A stretch of DNA of 64,000 nucleotides from Advenella mandrilli. GTDB taxonomy: Bacteria > Pseudomonadota > Gammaproteobacteria > Burkholderiales > Burkholderiaceae_B. Positions 36,963 to 46,288 of the stretch are shown in pieces (within the stretch, counting starts at the first letter, position 1; each line of letters starts with the position of its first letter). The notes under the pieces were generated by a model. It was not told the origin of the DNA. It made no database searches and saw only the letters and a list, made by a program, of their open reading frames with translations. The position numbers were made by a program, and so were the translations under genes. The stretch covers positions 1 to 64,000 of the forward strand of contig NZ_JAENGP010000016.1 of the NCBI RefSeq assembly GCF_016595155.1, written 5' to 3'.

Positions 36963-37766
36963 ATGAAAGCAGCAAAGGACTGGACAAAGGTTTCGCACCC
37001 AACTGAAAAAATAGAAAGGATGGAGGCTTTCTTTTCCGGTTATGGATTTGCGCCTCACAGACACGATACATACGCCCTTGGCATTACCCTTAATGGTGTA
37101 CATAACTTTAACTATCAGAAGTCCATGCGACATAGTATGCCGGGCAATGCAATTGTGATACATCCAGATGAGCCCCATGATGGAGAGGCAGGAACTGAAG
37201 CGGGCTTTCATTATAAAATTCTCTACATTCAGCCTGAGATAATCCAGCAAGTACTCGGGGGTAAGCCTTTGCCATTTATTTCCGGGGGGATTTCAACAGA
37301 CCAGCGCGTTATCTCTGCTATTGCCAGGATGCTTTCCAATCTTGATTTTCAGTTAGATAGTCTGGAAGAAGATGATGGCATATATGATATCGCGCAGGCT
37401 CTTAATGATGTATCGTGTAAAAAGAAACAGCGCAAAAAATTAAATTATAAAGCTGCCGATTTGGCCAGACAGTTCATGCTTGATACCCTCAATGAGGCCG
37501 TTACCATGGATCGCCTTGAACAAGTCTCCGGCGCTGATCGCTGGAGCTTGTCGAGAGATTTTCGTGCTTTGTTCGGAACAAGTCCTTATCGGTATTTGAA
37601 CATGCGCCGTCTTGATAAGGCCAAAAGTATGATCATTACCGGGATGGCGTTGGTTGATGTCGCTGCAGCTTGTGGCTTCACAGATCAAAGTCATATGACA
37701 CACCATTTTTCCAAGGTTTATGGATTGCCTCCTGGTCGATGGGCTACTCTCATGCTTCGCAATTAG
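36963..37766 (+). CDS. AraC-family regulator (AraC ligand domain plus HTH)
   Basis: Residues about 15-140 form a cupin-like AraC-type sensor (FAPHRHDTYALGITLNG; IHPDEPHDGEAG). Residues about 160-265 are the double helix-turn-helix domain, with DRWSLSRDFRALFGTSPYRY and VDVAAACGFTDQSHMTHHF. It lies directly upstream of azlC-azlD on the same strand. AraC regulators of this type commonly control AzlCD/LysE-like exporters, so it probably senses the exported amino acid. Base composition is clearly more AT-rich than in the flanking genes. Confidence 0.9.
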   Translation: MKAAKDWTKVSHPTEKIERMEAFFSGYGFAPHRHDTYALGITLNGVHNFNYQKSMRHSMPGNAIVIHPDEPHDGEAGTEAGFHYKILYIQPEIIQQVLGGKPLPFISGGISTDQRVISAIARMLSNLDFQLDSLEEDDGIYDIAQALNDVSCKKKQRKKLNYKAADLARQFMLDTLNEAVTMDRLEQVSGADRWSLSRDFRALFGTSPYRYLNMRRLDKAKSMIITGMALVDVAAACGFTDQSHMTHHFSKVYGLPPGRWATLMLRN

Positions 37767-37955
37767 CTTCAAGTTTGCACGATCATACAAGACGCTTTGG
37801 TTTTTTTATCATTAGAATGACTCTGGATTCTAAAAAAATACCGAGTGTTTGTTTTGCACATTTCGATTTATTTTTTGGGGTCAGGATGGGATCTTTTTGT
37901 CCATGTAAAGGGGTAAAGATCTCCTGCTTCTGTCAAGTTAGTTGGAACATAAATC

Positions 37956-38624
37956 ATGCCGTCTTTTCGCAGGGTGCTCCCATCCGCTATTGCCATTATT
38001 CCAGTGAGTATGCTTTTTGGTATTCTGGCGTATCGGGCAGACTGGAGTTATCTTGAAATTCTGGTCGCCGGGTTTCTTGGTTTTACGGGTAGTGGCCAGT
38101 TTGCCTTGTTGCCGCTGGCAGAGGCTAATGCCGGCTTCCTGACAATGCTGGTTATTTGCGCATCTATTAACAGTCGATACTTTCCAATTGCATTCACCAC
38201 AACTAAAAGGTTGCCAAAGACATTTTTTGCCAGAATGTTTGTTGCTCACATACTTGGTGATGAGGCTTACGCCACGGAAAAAAATAGCGATACGGTTAAA
38301 GAGACAGTCTGCATTCGATTGACTATTTTCGTATTCTGGGTGGTTTCTGGCGTAATAGGAGCCATGATTGCGAAGGCCATTCCCAATGCTTGGCTAAGCA
38401 CAGATATCCACTTGGGGTTCCCGGCCAGCGTTGTGTTGGTTCACCTGTCTGTCTCACAGATAAAGATGCGGGTATCTGGTATTTTTCATATGCAGTTGGT
38501 GATGGTAATTGCTTGCCTGTTATCGGGCACTGCCTTCTACTTGTTGTTAGGATCAACTTATTTTTGGATGCCGGGCATAATCATTGTGGCTCTTATTTTG
38601 GATAAATGGAAAAAGTATGAATGA
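37956..38624 (+). CDS. azlC: AzlC-family amino-acid exporter large subunit
   Basis: AzlC and AzlD form a branched-chain amino acid (and analogue) exporter. The 222-residue protein has about six helices and the family region GILAYRADWSYLEILVAGF...TGSGQFALL, with an NSRYFPIAF motif near residue 75. The start at 37956 is preceded by only a weak GGAA. It overlaps azlD by eight bases. The upstream 189-base gap is AT-rich and holds no other gene. Confidence 0.88.
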   Translation: MPSFRRVLPSAIAIIPVSMLFGILAYRADWSYLEILVAGFLGFTGSGQFALLPLAEANAGFLTMLVICASINSRYFPIAFTTTKRLPKTFFARMFVAHILGDEAYATEKNSDTVKETVCIRLTIFVFWVVSGVIGAMIAKAIPNAWLSTDIHLGFPASVVLVHLSVSQIKMRVSGIFHMQLVMVIACLLSGTAFYLLLGSTYFWMPGIIIVALILDKWKKYE

Positions 38625-38928
38625 GGGCATAATCACGGCCATCTGGGCACTTTTTTTTACGAGTTTGCTCGTCCGGGTGTTACCGGTGCTCTTCGACTTT
38701 CAATTTCCTGAGAAGCTAATAAAGTGGATGGAGAGGATTCTACCCTCAGCCGTTTTTCTAAATTTTATCGTATATATTTTTTTGCAGGAAATGCAGGTTT
38801 CAATGATTCCTGCAATGGTATCTCTAGGCATTACAGCTATTCTGGCCTGTTTAAATCGCGGCGGGCTATTTACGGGTGTATTGGGCGGTTGTGTATCGTA
38901 TTACTTATTGAGCGCTGTTTTGGCCTGA
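38617..38928 (+). CDS. azlD: AzlD-family exporter small subunit
   Basis: A 103-residue protein with four predicted helices and the AzlD-type LLVRVLPVLF and RILPSAVFLNFIVY segments. I choose ATG 38617, inside the azlC 3' end; a second ATG at 38621 is out of frame with this product. The overlap implies translational coupling and equimolar subunits. Confidence 0.85.
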   Translation: MNEGIITAIWALFFTSLLVRVLPVLFDFQFPEKLIKWMERILPSAVFLNFIVYIFLQEMQVSMIPAMVSLGITAILACLNRGGLFTGVLGGCVSYYLLSAVLA

Positions 38929-39032
38929 TGCAAAGGGTGGCTGGCAGGATTTTTCTACTTAATGATTAGTTATTTGCACTGTTTGGCGCCGAGGTGGTAT
39001 ACATTCCCATGCGGAATACATATTCTCGTAAA

Positions 39033-40019
39033 TCAACTGGGCGATAAGACCGCCAGTGAGTCGATGATGGGAGCGTCCAGTAAAGGGGAAATCAGGCAAT
39101 CCTGTTCATTACGATGAAGCGACTCTGTGCCTGTCGTGGTAGTAAGGTCTTTTGCAGTCTCGTTATTACCGGAGCTGGTCACAGAGACAAACACCTGTTC
39201 TGGTGAAACCGGGGCAGAACCAGATAGGTAATATACCTTGTCACGGGATCTGCCTTGAGATTGCAACATGCCTCTTAATGTATTCAGTACAGATTCGGGT
39301 AGTAAATCGAGCATGTGTAATTTCAGCAAGGTCTGCTCGGGTAAGTCTTTCTCTCGCAATAATGGTTGACGCCAATGTTGGCTCTGCCAGCCACTGAAAA
39401 TCTTGGGTATCCCTGAGCCCCCACGCTCTCCCAAACCTATTAGCAGGAACATTTGGTGCAAAGTGCGGTTGCGGCAGTCACTTTCACCACCGCGAATAAC
39501 TTGCTCTACGGGTAGACGCAGACCACCGGGGTTGCGAAATCCAAACATATTGGGGCGCTTCACGACAAGAACAGATAATCTCCCTGTGTAGTCAGCATGT
39601 ACTAATGTATTAACCAGTGCTTCACGCAAGGCGACATGAACTGGCGTATCCTCTTTGCGTTGGCCGTTTTTTATACTGAATGGAACTTTAAGTTCCGCTA
39701 TTAGTTTGCGGTATACACGCCGATAAAAATCAAACAGGTTGCCAGACCAGGTGCCATCAGGCACCAAGCGATCGACCCAGCACAATTCCGTTTTCGCTTC
39801 TGGCTGTTCCTGATAATCCAGGAAATAATATGGAAACGCTTCCTGAATAGATGACCAGCGGCCAAACATCAGTAGTCCAGCCAGTGTCAGTCCTTCTTTA
39901 CCGGTGGTGCGATCACGGCGCCAGCCGCGCAGACTCTGTAAAAAAGCAAAATCATCCTGCTCAAGGTAGGGGTGTCCGGGTTTTTCATCCTTAAGCATTT
40001 GACGGTAAATGCGCCCCCT
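39033..40019 (-). pseudogene. 5'-truncated AAA_4 (AlbA_2)-type ATP-binding regulator, cut by the IS3 element
   Basis: The readable frame (321 residues from ATG 39998) begins mid-domain: codons continue upstream as RIYRQ up to base 40019, where the IS3-family element begins. It holds the C-terminal half of the 'divergent AAA-4 / ATP-dependent DNA helicase-like' regulators, with VALREALVNTLVHADYTG, RNPGGLRLPVEQVIRGGES and GERGGSGIPKI. The N-terminal AlbA_2/Schlafen-like DNA-binding domain (typically about 150 residues) is missing and is not found on the other side of the IS. The C-terminal tail is Ser/Thr-rich. It is probably non-functional. Confidence 0.75.
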
Positions 40020-40079
40020 GTGTCAGGATAGTTGTCACCCTCCCATTTCAACTAAAACAGGCGGTAAAGGACACTCATC

Positions 40080-40586
40080 ATGGCCCGTTATTCCCATGAA
40101 CGTAAACAAGCGGTACTTAATAAATTACTCCCCCCTTACAACCTGACGGTTGCCGAACTGGCCCGTCAGGAAGGCATTAGTGAAGCAACCCTTTATAATT
40201 GGCGTAAACAAGCCAAATCAGAAGGACGCCCTGTGCCAGGATCTAAACCCAAATCAGAACAATGGTCAGCCCAAGCCAAGCTGGCGACCGTCATTGAAAC
40301 CGCTACACTGTCTGAGGCGCAGCTCAGTGCGTATTGCCGTGAAAAAGGGCTTTATCCTGATCAGGTCAAACGCTGGAAAGAAGAGTCCTTACAAGGCTTT
40401 GAGCGCAGTGCCGAGCAAGAGAAGGCTTTGCGTAAGCAGGCACAGAATGACCGTCAGGAGATTAAAAAACTGCAGCGTGAATTACGGCGTAAGGACAAGG
40501 CCTTGGCTGAAGCGGCTGCCTTGCTGGTGCTGCGAAACAAGCTCAATGCGCTCTGGGACAACAGCGACAGCAACGAGGAAGAATGA
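40080..40586 (+). CDS. IS3-family transposase OrfA (helix-turn-helix)
   Basis: The 168-residue DNA-binding half of the transposase has a helix-turn-helix in NLTVAELARQEGISEATLYN (about 22-41) and a C-terminal charged coiled coil (about 110-150) for multimerisation. AAAGGA precedes the start. Its stop overlaps the orfB start as ATGA (40583-40586), so the halves may be made by coupling rather than by the programmed -1 frameshift of classical IS3 elements. Confidence 0.9.
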   Translation: MARYSHERKQAVLNKLLPPYNLTVAELARQEGISEATLYNWRKQAKSEGRPVPGSKPKSEQWSAQAKLATVIETATLSEAQLSAYCREKGLYPDQVKRWKEESLQGFERSAEQEKALRKQAQNDRQEIKKLQRELRRKDKALAEAAALLVLRNKLNALWDNSDSNEEE

Positions 40587-41638
40587 CCTCAACCCCAGAG
40601 CGCCAAGCCATCATCACGCTGATCCAACAGGCCAATGCCGATGGTGCCCGCCTGGTCCGGGCCTGCTCAGAGGCAGATATCTGTCTGCGCACCTATCGAC
40701 GCTGGGTCCAAGCCGGTGCCGTGCAGCACGACAAACGCCCTACAGCCGTCAAACCGGCACCGGCTAACAAGCTCTCACCGCAAGAGCGTGCAGACATCGT
40801 CGACATCTGCAACCGCTCGGCATACAGCCAGTTGCCACCCAGCCAGATCGTACCTGACCTGCTGGACAAAGGCATTTATATGGCCTCGGAATCCACCTTC
40901 TATCGTGTGCTCAGCGAGGTTGGGCAACTGCATCACCGTGGCCAAAGCCTGATACCCCAGCGTCGGCACGAACCGACCACCCACCAGGCCAATGGGCCCT
41001 GTGAAGTCTGGTGCTGGGATATTACTTACTGTCCTTCAAGGGTACGGGGGCAGTTTTACTATCTCTATCTGTTTGAAGACCTGTACAGCCGCAAGATCGT
41101 GGGGTATGAAGTCCATGAGGCTGAGAGCGGTGAATATGCTGCTCAACTGCTTCAACGTTGTCTGTTGCGTGAGCAATGCCTGCATCAACCCCTGATTCTG
41201 CATTCAGACAATGGGGCGCCGATGAAAGCACAAACCATGAAGGCCAAACTCGAAGAATTAGGCGTCTTGCCTTCCTACAGTCGTCCCCGGGTCAGTAATG
41301 ACAATGCATTTGTGGAGTCCCTGTTCAGGGTGCTGAAATACCGTCCACAGTGGCCATCATCTGGGTTTGCTTCGCTGCATGAGGCACGGCAATGGGTTGA
41401 GCGCTTTGTCAGCTGGTACAACACCGAGCATCGTCATAGCAAACTCAACTTCGTGACGCCCCAGCAACGGCATAACGGTAAAGACACTGCATTACTGGCT
41501 CAACGCCAGGCAATACTGGAGCAGGCCAAGCTGCGTAACCCCTCACGCTGGGGAACACGCCCAGTCAGAAATTGTGAGCCGATTGGACCTGTCACGTTGA
41601 ACCCTGAAAAAGAGATGAAGATGCAACAAGCTGCTTAA
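40583..41638 (+). CDS. IS3-family transposase OrfB (DDE integrase)
   Basis: A 351-residue integrase-type transposase. The DDE triad is visible as D in CWDITYCP (about residue 142), D in LHSDNGAPM (about 209) and E in NDNAFVESLFRVLKY (about 248), followed by the SWYNTEHRHSKLNFVTP motif near the C-terminus. The ORF is intact, so the element may still move. The N-terminal 100 residues are a second helix-turn-helix region. Confidence 0.92.
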   Translation: MTSTPERQAIITLIQQANADGARLVRACSEADICLRTYRRWVQAGAVQHDKRPTAVKPAPANKLSPQERADIVDICNRSAYSQLPPSQIVPDLLDKGIYMASESTFYRVLSEVGQLHHRGQSLIPQRRHEPTTHQANGPCEVWCWDITYCPSRVRGQFYYLYLFEDLYSRKIVGYEVHEAESGEYAAQLLQRCLLREQCLHQPLILHSDNGAPMKAQTMKAKLEELGVLPSYSRPRVSNDNAFVESLFRVLKYRPQWPSSGFASLHEARQWVERFVSWYNTEHRHSKLNFVTPQQRHNGKDTALLAQRQAILEQAKLRNPSRWGTRPVRNCEPIGPVTLNPEKEMKMQQAA

Positions 41639-41668
41639 GACAAAAAACAGTGACAACTACCTTGACAA

Positions 41669-42319
41669 ACACCGCATCCGCAAACCCACCTTAAAAACTT
41701 CGAAGGTATTTTACAGGCCGATGTCTATGCTGGTTACAACGAGGTATACCGAACCGGCAAGGTTATTCAAGCGGGTTGTTGGGCCCATGCCCGACGCAAG
41801 TTCCATGATATTCATGTCCATCGGCCCTCAGACATCACCCATCATGTGCTCACTCAAATTGGCCGTCTGTATGAAATTGAGGCCGGTATCCGGGGCAGTC
41901 CACCACAAACTCGTCAGGCCGAGCGCCAGAGCAAGTCATGGCCAATTGTGCTTGCCTTGCATGAGTGGTTCATGCAGCAGTTGCCGACCCTATCACGTAA
42001 ATCCGTAACGACCGATGCCATCCAGTATGCCCTTAACCAGTGGCAGGCCTTGACACGCTATCTGGATGATGGGGAAATCGAAATCGATAATAACGCTGCA
42101 GAACGAGCCTTGCGCGGCGTGTCTGTTGGACGCAAGAATTACTTATTCCTGGGTTCGGATGCGGGTGGTGAGCGGGCGGCAACGCTTTACAGTTTGCTGG
42201 GCACGGCCAAACTGAACGGGATCAATCCCGAGGCGTACCTGTGTCATGTGCTGTCGGTGATTGCTGACTATCCGGTTAATCGCATCGACGAGTTATTGCC
42301 CTGGCGAGTGCAGCTGTAA
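41669..42319 (+). pseudogene. IS66-family transposase (TnpC), 3' fragment
   Basis: One frame is open from the IS3 right end to TAA at 42317-42319. It reads HLKNFEGILQADVYAGY, CWAHARRKFHDIH, IDNNAAERALRGVSVGRKNY and a C-terminus beginning LLGTAKLNGINPEAY, all from the C-terminal catalytic half of IS66 transposases. The N-terminal zinc-finger and HTH half and the accessory tnpA/tnpB genes are absent. A GTG at 41846 would allow a 157-residue product, but nothing suggests it is used. Confidence 0.85.
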
Positions 42320-42364
42320 AAAACAAGTTTTAAGCTGTCAATACGGTATGGGGCGGAGCGTTAC
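42320..42364 (+). mobile_element. Right end of the IS66-family element
   Basis: Downstream of the tnpC fragment the sequence ends in GGGGCGGAGCGTTAC (to 42364). Its complement, GTAACGCTCCGCCCC, resembles the GTAAGCG-type terminal repeats of IS66 elements. The left end is lost, so this element is immobile on its own. Confidence 0.5.
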
Positions 42365-42489
42365 TTTAGGAGGGAGGTTAAGCTGATATGTTCATGAGAG
42401 GGAAATGGCCAGCAGGGGATAGGGTGGTACTAGGCTAAGTGGCAGGTCGGCTACGGTTATTAACCCGATAAATGAATTTTAGTTTCTAA

Positions 42490-42620
42490 CTATTTTGTCA
42501 TTTTTGATTTTCGTACTAACTTATGACGCCACACCTAGTTCCCATCTATTTTGTCACTTTTACCTAAACAGCCCTCAAAAACAGCCATTTTCACCCCTCC
42601 CAGTTCCCAACTATTTTGTC
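42490..42620 (+). repeat. Three direct copies of CTATTTTGTC in the glmS downstream gap
   Basis: CTATTTTGTC occurs at 42490-42499, 42546-42555 and 42611-42620. The last two copies share a longer context (AGTTCCCAxCTATTTTGTC). The 289-base gap 42365-42653 has no gene. Repeated short sites of this sort are seen at IS21-like ends as transposase-binding sites, so an old IS end is the likeliest source; that is inference. Confidence 0.5.
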
Positions 42621-42653
42621 CGCCCACAAGCACAATTAGTTCACCGCCCCGCC

Positions 42654-44486
42654 TTACTCCACCGTCACACTCTTGGCCAGATTCCGGGGTTTATCCACAT
42701 CGGTCCCCCTTACGCAAGCGGCATGGTACGACAGCAACTGCAACGGAATGGTATGCAGTATGGGTGACAGCTTTCCATAATGTTCCGGCATGCGAATCAC
42801 ATGCATGCCTTCGCTGTTCACAATCTTTGAATCGTTATCGGCAAACACATACAGCTCGCCACCCCGGGCGCGTACTTCCTGCATGTTGGATTTGAGCTTT
42901 TCAATCAGTTCGTCGTTGGGGGCGATGGTTACCACCGGCATGTGTTCGGTGACCAGGGCCAGCGGGCCGTGCTTCAGTTCACCGGCGGGGTAGGCTTCGG
43001 CGTGGATATAGCTAATTTCTTTTAATTTTAAAGCACCTTCCAGGGCAATCGGGTAATGCATGCCACGGCCCAGGAAGAGGGCGTTTTCTTTGCTGGCGAA
43101 GCGGTCGGCCCAGGCCATGATTTGTGGCTCCAGTGCCAGGACGGCACTGATGGCGGTGGGCAGGTGGCGCAGCTGTTTCAGGTAATCGGCTTCTTTTTCT
43201 TCGCTAATGCGGCCTTTCACCTGAGCCAGGGCCAGCGTAAGCAGGAACAGGCCCACCAGCTGGGTGGTAAAGGCTTTGGTAGAGGCGACGCCAATTTCCA
43301 CGCCGGCCCGGGTAATGAAGTTCAGCTTGCATTCGCGTACCATGGCGCTGGTTTGCACGTTGCAAATGGTCAGGGTGTGTTCCATGCCCAGTGAACGGGC
43401 GTGCTTCAGGGCGGCCAGGGTGTCGGCGGTTTCGCCTGATTGGGAAATGGTCACGACTAATGATTTGGGGTTGGGTACGCTGTCGCGGTAGCGATATTCG
43501 CTGGCAATTTCCACATTGACGGGGATTCTGGCGATGGATTCAATCCAGTATTTGGCGGTCAGGCCGGCATAAAAGCTGGTGCCGCAGGCCAAAATCAGGA
43601 TGTTATCAATGTCTTTAAAAATCTTGTAGGCATCGTCGCCGAACAGGTCGGGTGTGATGTTGTCAATATCTTGCAGGGTATCGCCCACGGCACGGGGTTG
43701 TTCAAAAATTTCTTTTTGCATGTAGTGGCGGTACGGGCCCAGGTCGGCTGCAGCCGTATGGGCGTGAACGGTGTGAACCCGGCGTTCTACCGGTTTGCCA
43801 TGGCTGTCAATAATCCATACCTTGGACAGTTGCAGGTCTATCACGTCGCCATCTTCAAGATAAATGATCTGGTCGGTAGTGCCGGCCAATGCCAGGGCGT
43901 CAGAGGCCAGGAAGTTCTCGTTGTTGCCCAGGCCTACTACCAGGGGAGAACCCTGGCGGGCACCCACCACGCGGTGCGGTTCATCGCGGCAGAAAACCGC
44001 CAGGGCATAGGCCCCTTCCAGGCGACGCACGGCCTGCTGCAGGGTTTCAAAAAGGTCGCCGTTATATAGGTGGTTAATCAGGTGGGCAATTACTTCGGTA
44101 TCGGTCTGGCTTTCAAAGGCATAGCCAAGGGCTTTGAGCTCATCACGTAGCTCATCGTGGTTTTCAATAATGCCGTTGTGCACCAGGGCAATGCGGGGTT
44201 CACCCTTGTCCTGGCCCGAGAAATGCGGGTGGGCGTTGTGGGTGGCAGGCGCGCCGTGAGTGGCCCAGCGGGTGTGGGCAATGCCGGTAAAGCCGCTGAA
44301 GTTGTCTTCCTTGATCAAGGCTTCCAGTTCTGCCACGCGCTGCGTGCTGCGGGTGCGTTTAAGCTGCCCGTTTATATACAGGGCAACACCGCATGAGTCA
44401 TAGCCACGGTATTCCAGACGCTTAAGCCCTTCTACCAGGATAGGGGTAATATCTCTTTGCGCAACAGCACCAACGATTCCACACAT
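42654..44486 (-). CDS. glmS: Glutamine--fructose-6-phosphate aminotransferase
   Basis: GlmS makes glucosamine-6-phosphate from fructose-6-phosphate and glutamine, the first step towards UDP-GlcNAc for peptidoglycan and LPS. The 610-residue protein begins [10 protein letters not shown], so Cys2 becomes the catalytic N-terminal nucleophile. Its amidotransferase domain has HTRWATHG and its two SIS domains have [10 protein letters not shown] and [13 protein letters not shown], and it ends [18 protein letters not shown] lies eight bases before the start. No glmS ribozyme is expected in this phylum and none was seen. glmU lies about 4 kb upstream on the same strand, separated by other genes. Confidence 0.98.
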   Translation of the reverse strand: MCGIVGAVAQRDITPILVEGLKRLEYRGYDSCGVALYINGQLKRTRSTQRVAELEALIKEDNFSGFTGIAHTRWATHGAPATHNAHPHFSGQDKGEPRIALVHNGIIENHDELRDELKALGYAFESQTDTEVIAHLINHLYNGDLFETLQQAVRRLEGAYALAVFCRDEPHRVVGARQGSPLVVGLGNNENFLASDALALAGTTDQIIYLEDGDVIDLQLSKVWIIDSHGKPVERRVHTVHAHTAAADLGPYRHYMQKEIFEQPRAVGDTLQDIDNITPDLFGDDAYKIFKDIDNILILACGTSFYAGLTAKYWIESIARIPVNVEIASEYRYRDSVPNPKSLVVTISQSGETADTLAALKHARSLGMEHTLTICNVQTSAMVRECKLNFITRAGVEIGVASTKAFTTQLVGLFLLTLALAQVKGRISEEKEADYLKQLRHLPTAISAVLALEPQIMAWADRFASKENALFLGRGMHYPIALEGALKLKEISYIHAEAYPAGELKHGPLALVTEHMPVVTIAPNDELIEKLKSNMQEVRARGGELYVFADNDSKIVNSEGMHVIRMPEHYGKLSPILHTIPLQLLSYHAACVRGTDVDKPRNLAKSVTVE

Positions 44487-44654
44487 GAGAAAACTCCGTT
44501 CGGATAAGTAAAGATTGTATTTTGCACTGTATTGGAAGAAATTAAATTTCTAAATTAATAGATTAATAACGGAATATTTCATATAAACCATTGTTATTAA
44601 TATAATTTCATTTATTATTTAAATATGTAATTTAATTTCAAATGGCAGGAAGTC

Positions 44655-45119
44655 ATGCTTGAATTGGATGAGTTAGATAAGCGCATATTGCAGCAGTTGC
44701 AAAAAGACAGTTCTTTAACGAACCAGGAATTGGCAGAAAAAGTGCATGCCTCTGCCCCTACCTGTTTGAGACGGGTGCGCCGTTTGCAGGAAAGCGGGGT
44801 GATCCAGAAACAGGTGGCCATTGTAGACCCGCAAAAAACCGGGAGTACGCTAACGGCGATTGTTGAAGTGACCCTGGATGTGCAGACGGCGGAAGCCAAT
44901 ACGGCGTTTGAGCAAGAGGTGAATGGGGAAACGGCGGTTTTACAATGCTATCGCGTTTCAACGGGGCCGGATTTTATCCTGGTGATCCAGGTGGCAGATA
45001 TGCCGGCCTACCATGAGCTGGTGCACCGTTTGTTTACAGCCCGCAAAAATGTTCGTAATGTGCGCACGTTTTTTTCAGTCCACCGCAGCAAGTTTGAAAC
45101 CTATATTACTGATTTTTAG
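44655..45119 (+). CDS. Lrp/AsnC-family transcriptional regulator
   Basis: A 154-residue regulator: N-terminal winged helix (LDELDKRILQQLQKDSSLTNQELAEKV..., with recognition helix SAPTCLRRVRRLQ) and C-terminal RAM ligand-binding domain (about 70-150). AGGAAG precedes the start. It is divergent from glmS across a 168-base AT-rich gap that may carry both promoters. Its last 14 bases overlap the convergent glycosyltransferase gene. The ligand is probably an amino acid, by family. Confidence 0.92.
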   Translation: MLELDELDKRILQQLQKDSSLTNQELAEKVHASAPTCLRRVRRLQESGVIQKQVAIVDPQKTGSTLTAIVEVTLDVQTAEANTAFEQEVNGETAVLQCYRVSTGPDFILVIQVADMPAYHELVHRLFTARKNVRNVRTFFSVHRSKFETYITDF

Positions 45120-46173
45120 CCAGCAATTGCGTATACGCCTGCAGGTAACGTTGCCCCATTTTTTCTACATTATGTTCGTCAATGACGTAGGTGTAGGCTT
45201 TTTCAGCCATGCTGGCAGCGTCTTCAGGGTGGTCCAGCGTGGTATTGATGCCTTCGGCCAGCGCCTGGCTGTCACCCACGTCACAAAGAATGCCCCGGCC
45301 ATCGGCCAACACTTCTTTCAGGCCACCCGCGTTGGTGGAAACAACCGGTACGTGCTGCAGGAAGGCGTCAAAGACACTGCCGCCCACCCCTTCAAATTTG
45401 CTGCTCATGACAAAGACATCAAGGGCACTGTAATAGTCTTCTACCTGTTTGCGAAAGCCAGCCAATAAGTAAACGTTTTCAAGGGACAACTCTTTGATCA
45501 GGGCTTTGCAGGCCTCAGATTGATCGCCATCGGCCCCAAAATGCAGGAAAACAAAGTCTTGCCTGATGCGGTTCAAATGGCCAATCGCCCGTATCAGGGT
45601 TAAAGGGTCTTTTTCCGAGGTTAGCGCGGCTGCGGTGGCCAGGATTTTTTTATCTTTCAGGTTAAATTCCTGTATAAGTGCCCCGGCTCTTTCCTCATTG
45701 GCGGTGTAGGTCGCCGGGATGGCACTGGGAATCACAATCGAGTCTACGCCCAGTCGCTTGGGCTCTTCTGTGGAGGCTTTGCAAACCGAGACGAACAGGT
45801 CCACCCGTTTCCATTTCAGGGCGGTGATTTTTTCTTTGTTTGGGGCGATATTGAAAGCGGTGCGGCGGGTATAGACTGCTTTGGTGTGGTGAAACAGCTT
45901 GCTCAGCACCAGCCAGGTAAGCGTATTGGCCGTTTGCGAATGAATGATATCGAAATGCTTTGCATGACGGATTAAAAATGGTAGCTGTTGCCAGGCTTTT
46001 GACAGGGTGTATATGGTGAATCCTTCAGCCATTGCCTGTTGCGAGAGCGCATTGTTTGCCCGTGTCAGTAAGGCTACTTCATGCCCGGCCTTGCGAAATT
46101 CCTGCATGCTGAACAAGGTCTGGCGTTCACCGCCACGCCAGCCTTTTTCAAAATTCATTTGCAATATTTTCAT
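45106..46173 (-). CDS. GT4-family glycosyltransferase
   Basis: A 355-residue GT-B fold enzyme: N-terminal RGGERQTLFSMQEF acceptor-domain start, and a C-terminal Rossmann domain with SEKDPLTLIRAIGHL and the nucleotide-sugar motif SKFEGVGGSVFDAFLQHVPV near residue 255-275 (EX7E-like region). It probably adds a sugar to LPS core or a surface glycan, together with the adjacent GT2 enzyme. AGGAG precedes ATG 46173. Confidence 0.88.
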   Translation of the reverse strand: MKILQMNFEKGWRGGERQTLFSMQEFRKAGHEVALLTRANNALSQQAMAEGFTIYTLSKAWQQLPFLIRHAKHFDIIHSQTANTLTWLVLSKLFHHTKAVYTRRTAFNIAPNKEKITALKWKRVDLFVSVCKASTEEPKRLGVDSIVIPSAIPATYTANEERAGALIQEFNLKDKKILATAAALTSEKDPLTLIRAIGHLNRIRQDFVFLHFGADGDQSEACKALIKELSLENVYLLAGFRKQVEDYYSALDVFVMSSKFEGVGGSVFDAFLQHVPVVSTNAGGLKEVLADGRGILCDVGDSQALAEGINTTLDHPEDAASMAEKAYTYVIDEHNVEKMGQRYLQAYTQLLAKNQ

Positions 46174-46288
46174 GAGTACTCCTGAGCGATCACCGTCAAA
46201 CCATCTTTGCGGAAATCGTAAAATGTATTTTTTTATTGTGCCGCAAATGTGTTGTGCATTCCTGGCAGCCAGGGTTAATGCAGGGATT

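Larger units (their letters stand above)
40021..41667 (+). mobile_element. Complete IS3-family insertion sequence (1,647 bp)
   Basis: Terminal inverted repeats TGTCAGGATAGTTGTCAC (left, from 40021) and the complement of GTGACAACTACCTTGACA (right, ending 41667) match at 16 of 18 positions and give the 5'-TG...CA-3' ends typical of IS3. Two intact transposase ORFs fill the element. Flanks (ccctg / aacac) show no target duplication. Confidence 0.9.

Noticed and set aside
41721-42008. ORF in another frame over the IS66 fragment
   Set aside because: The frame at 41669-42319 carries all IS66 motifs; this one is a +1 shadow.
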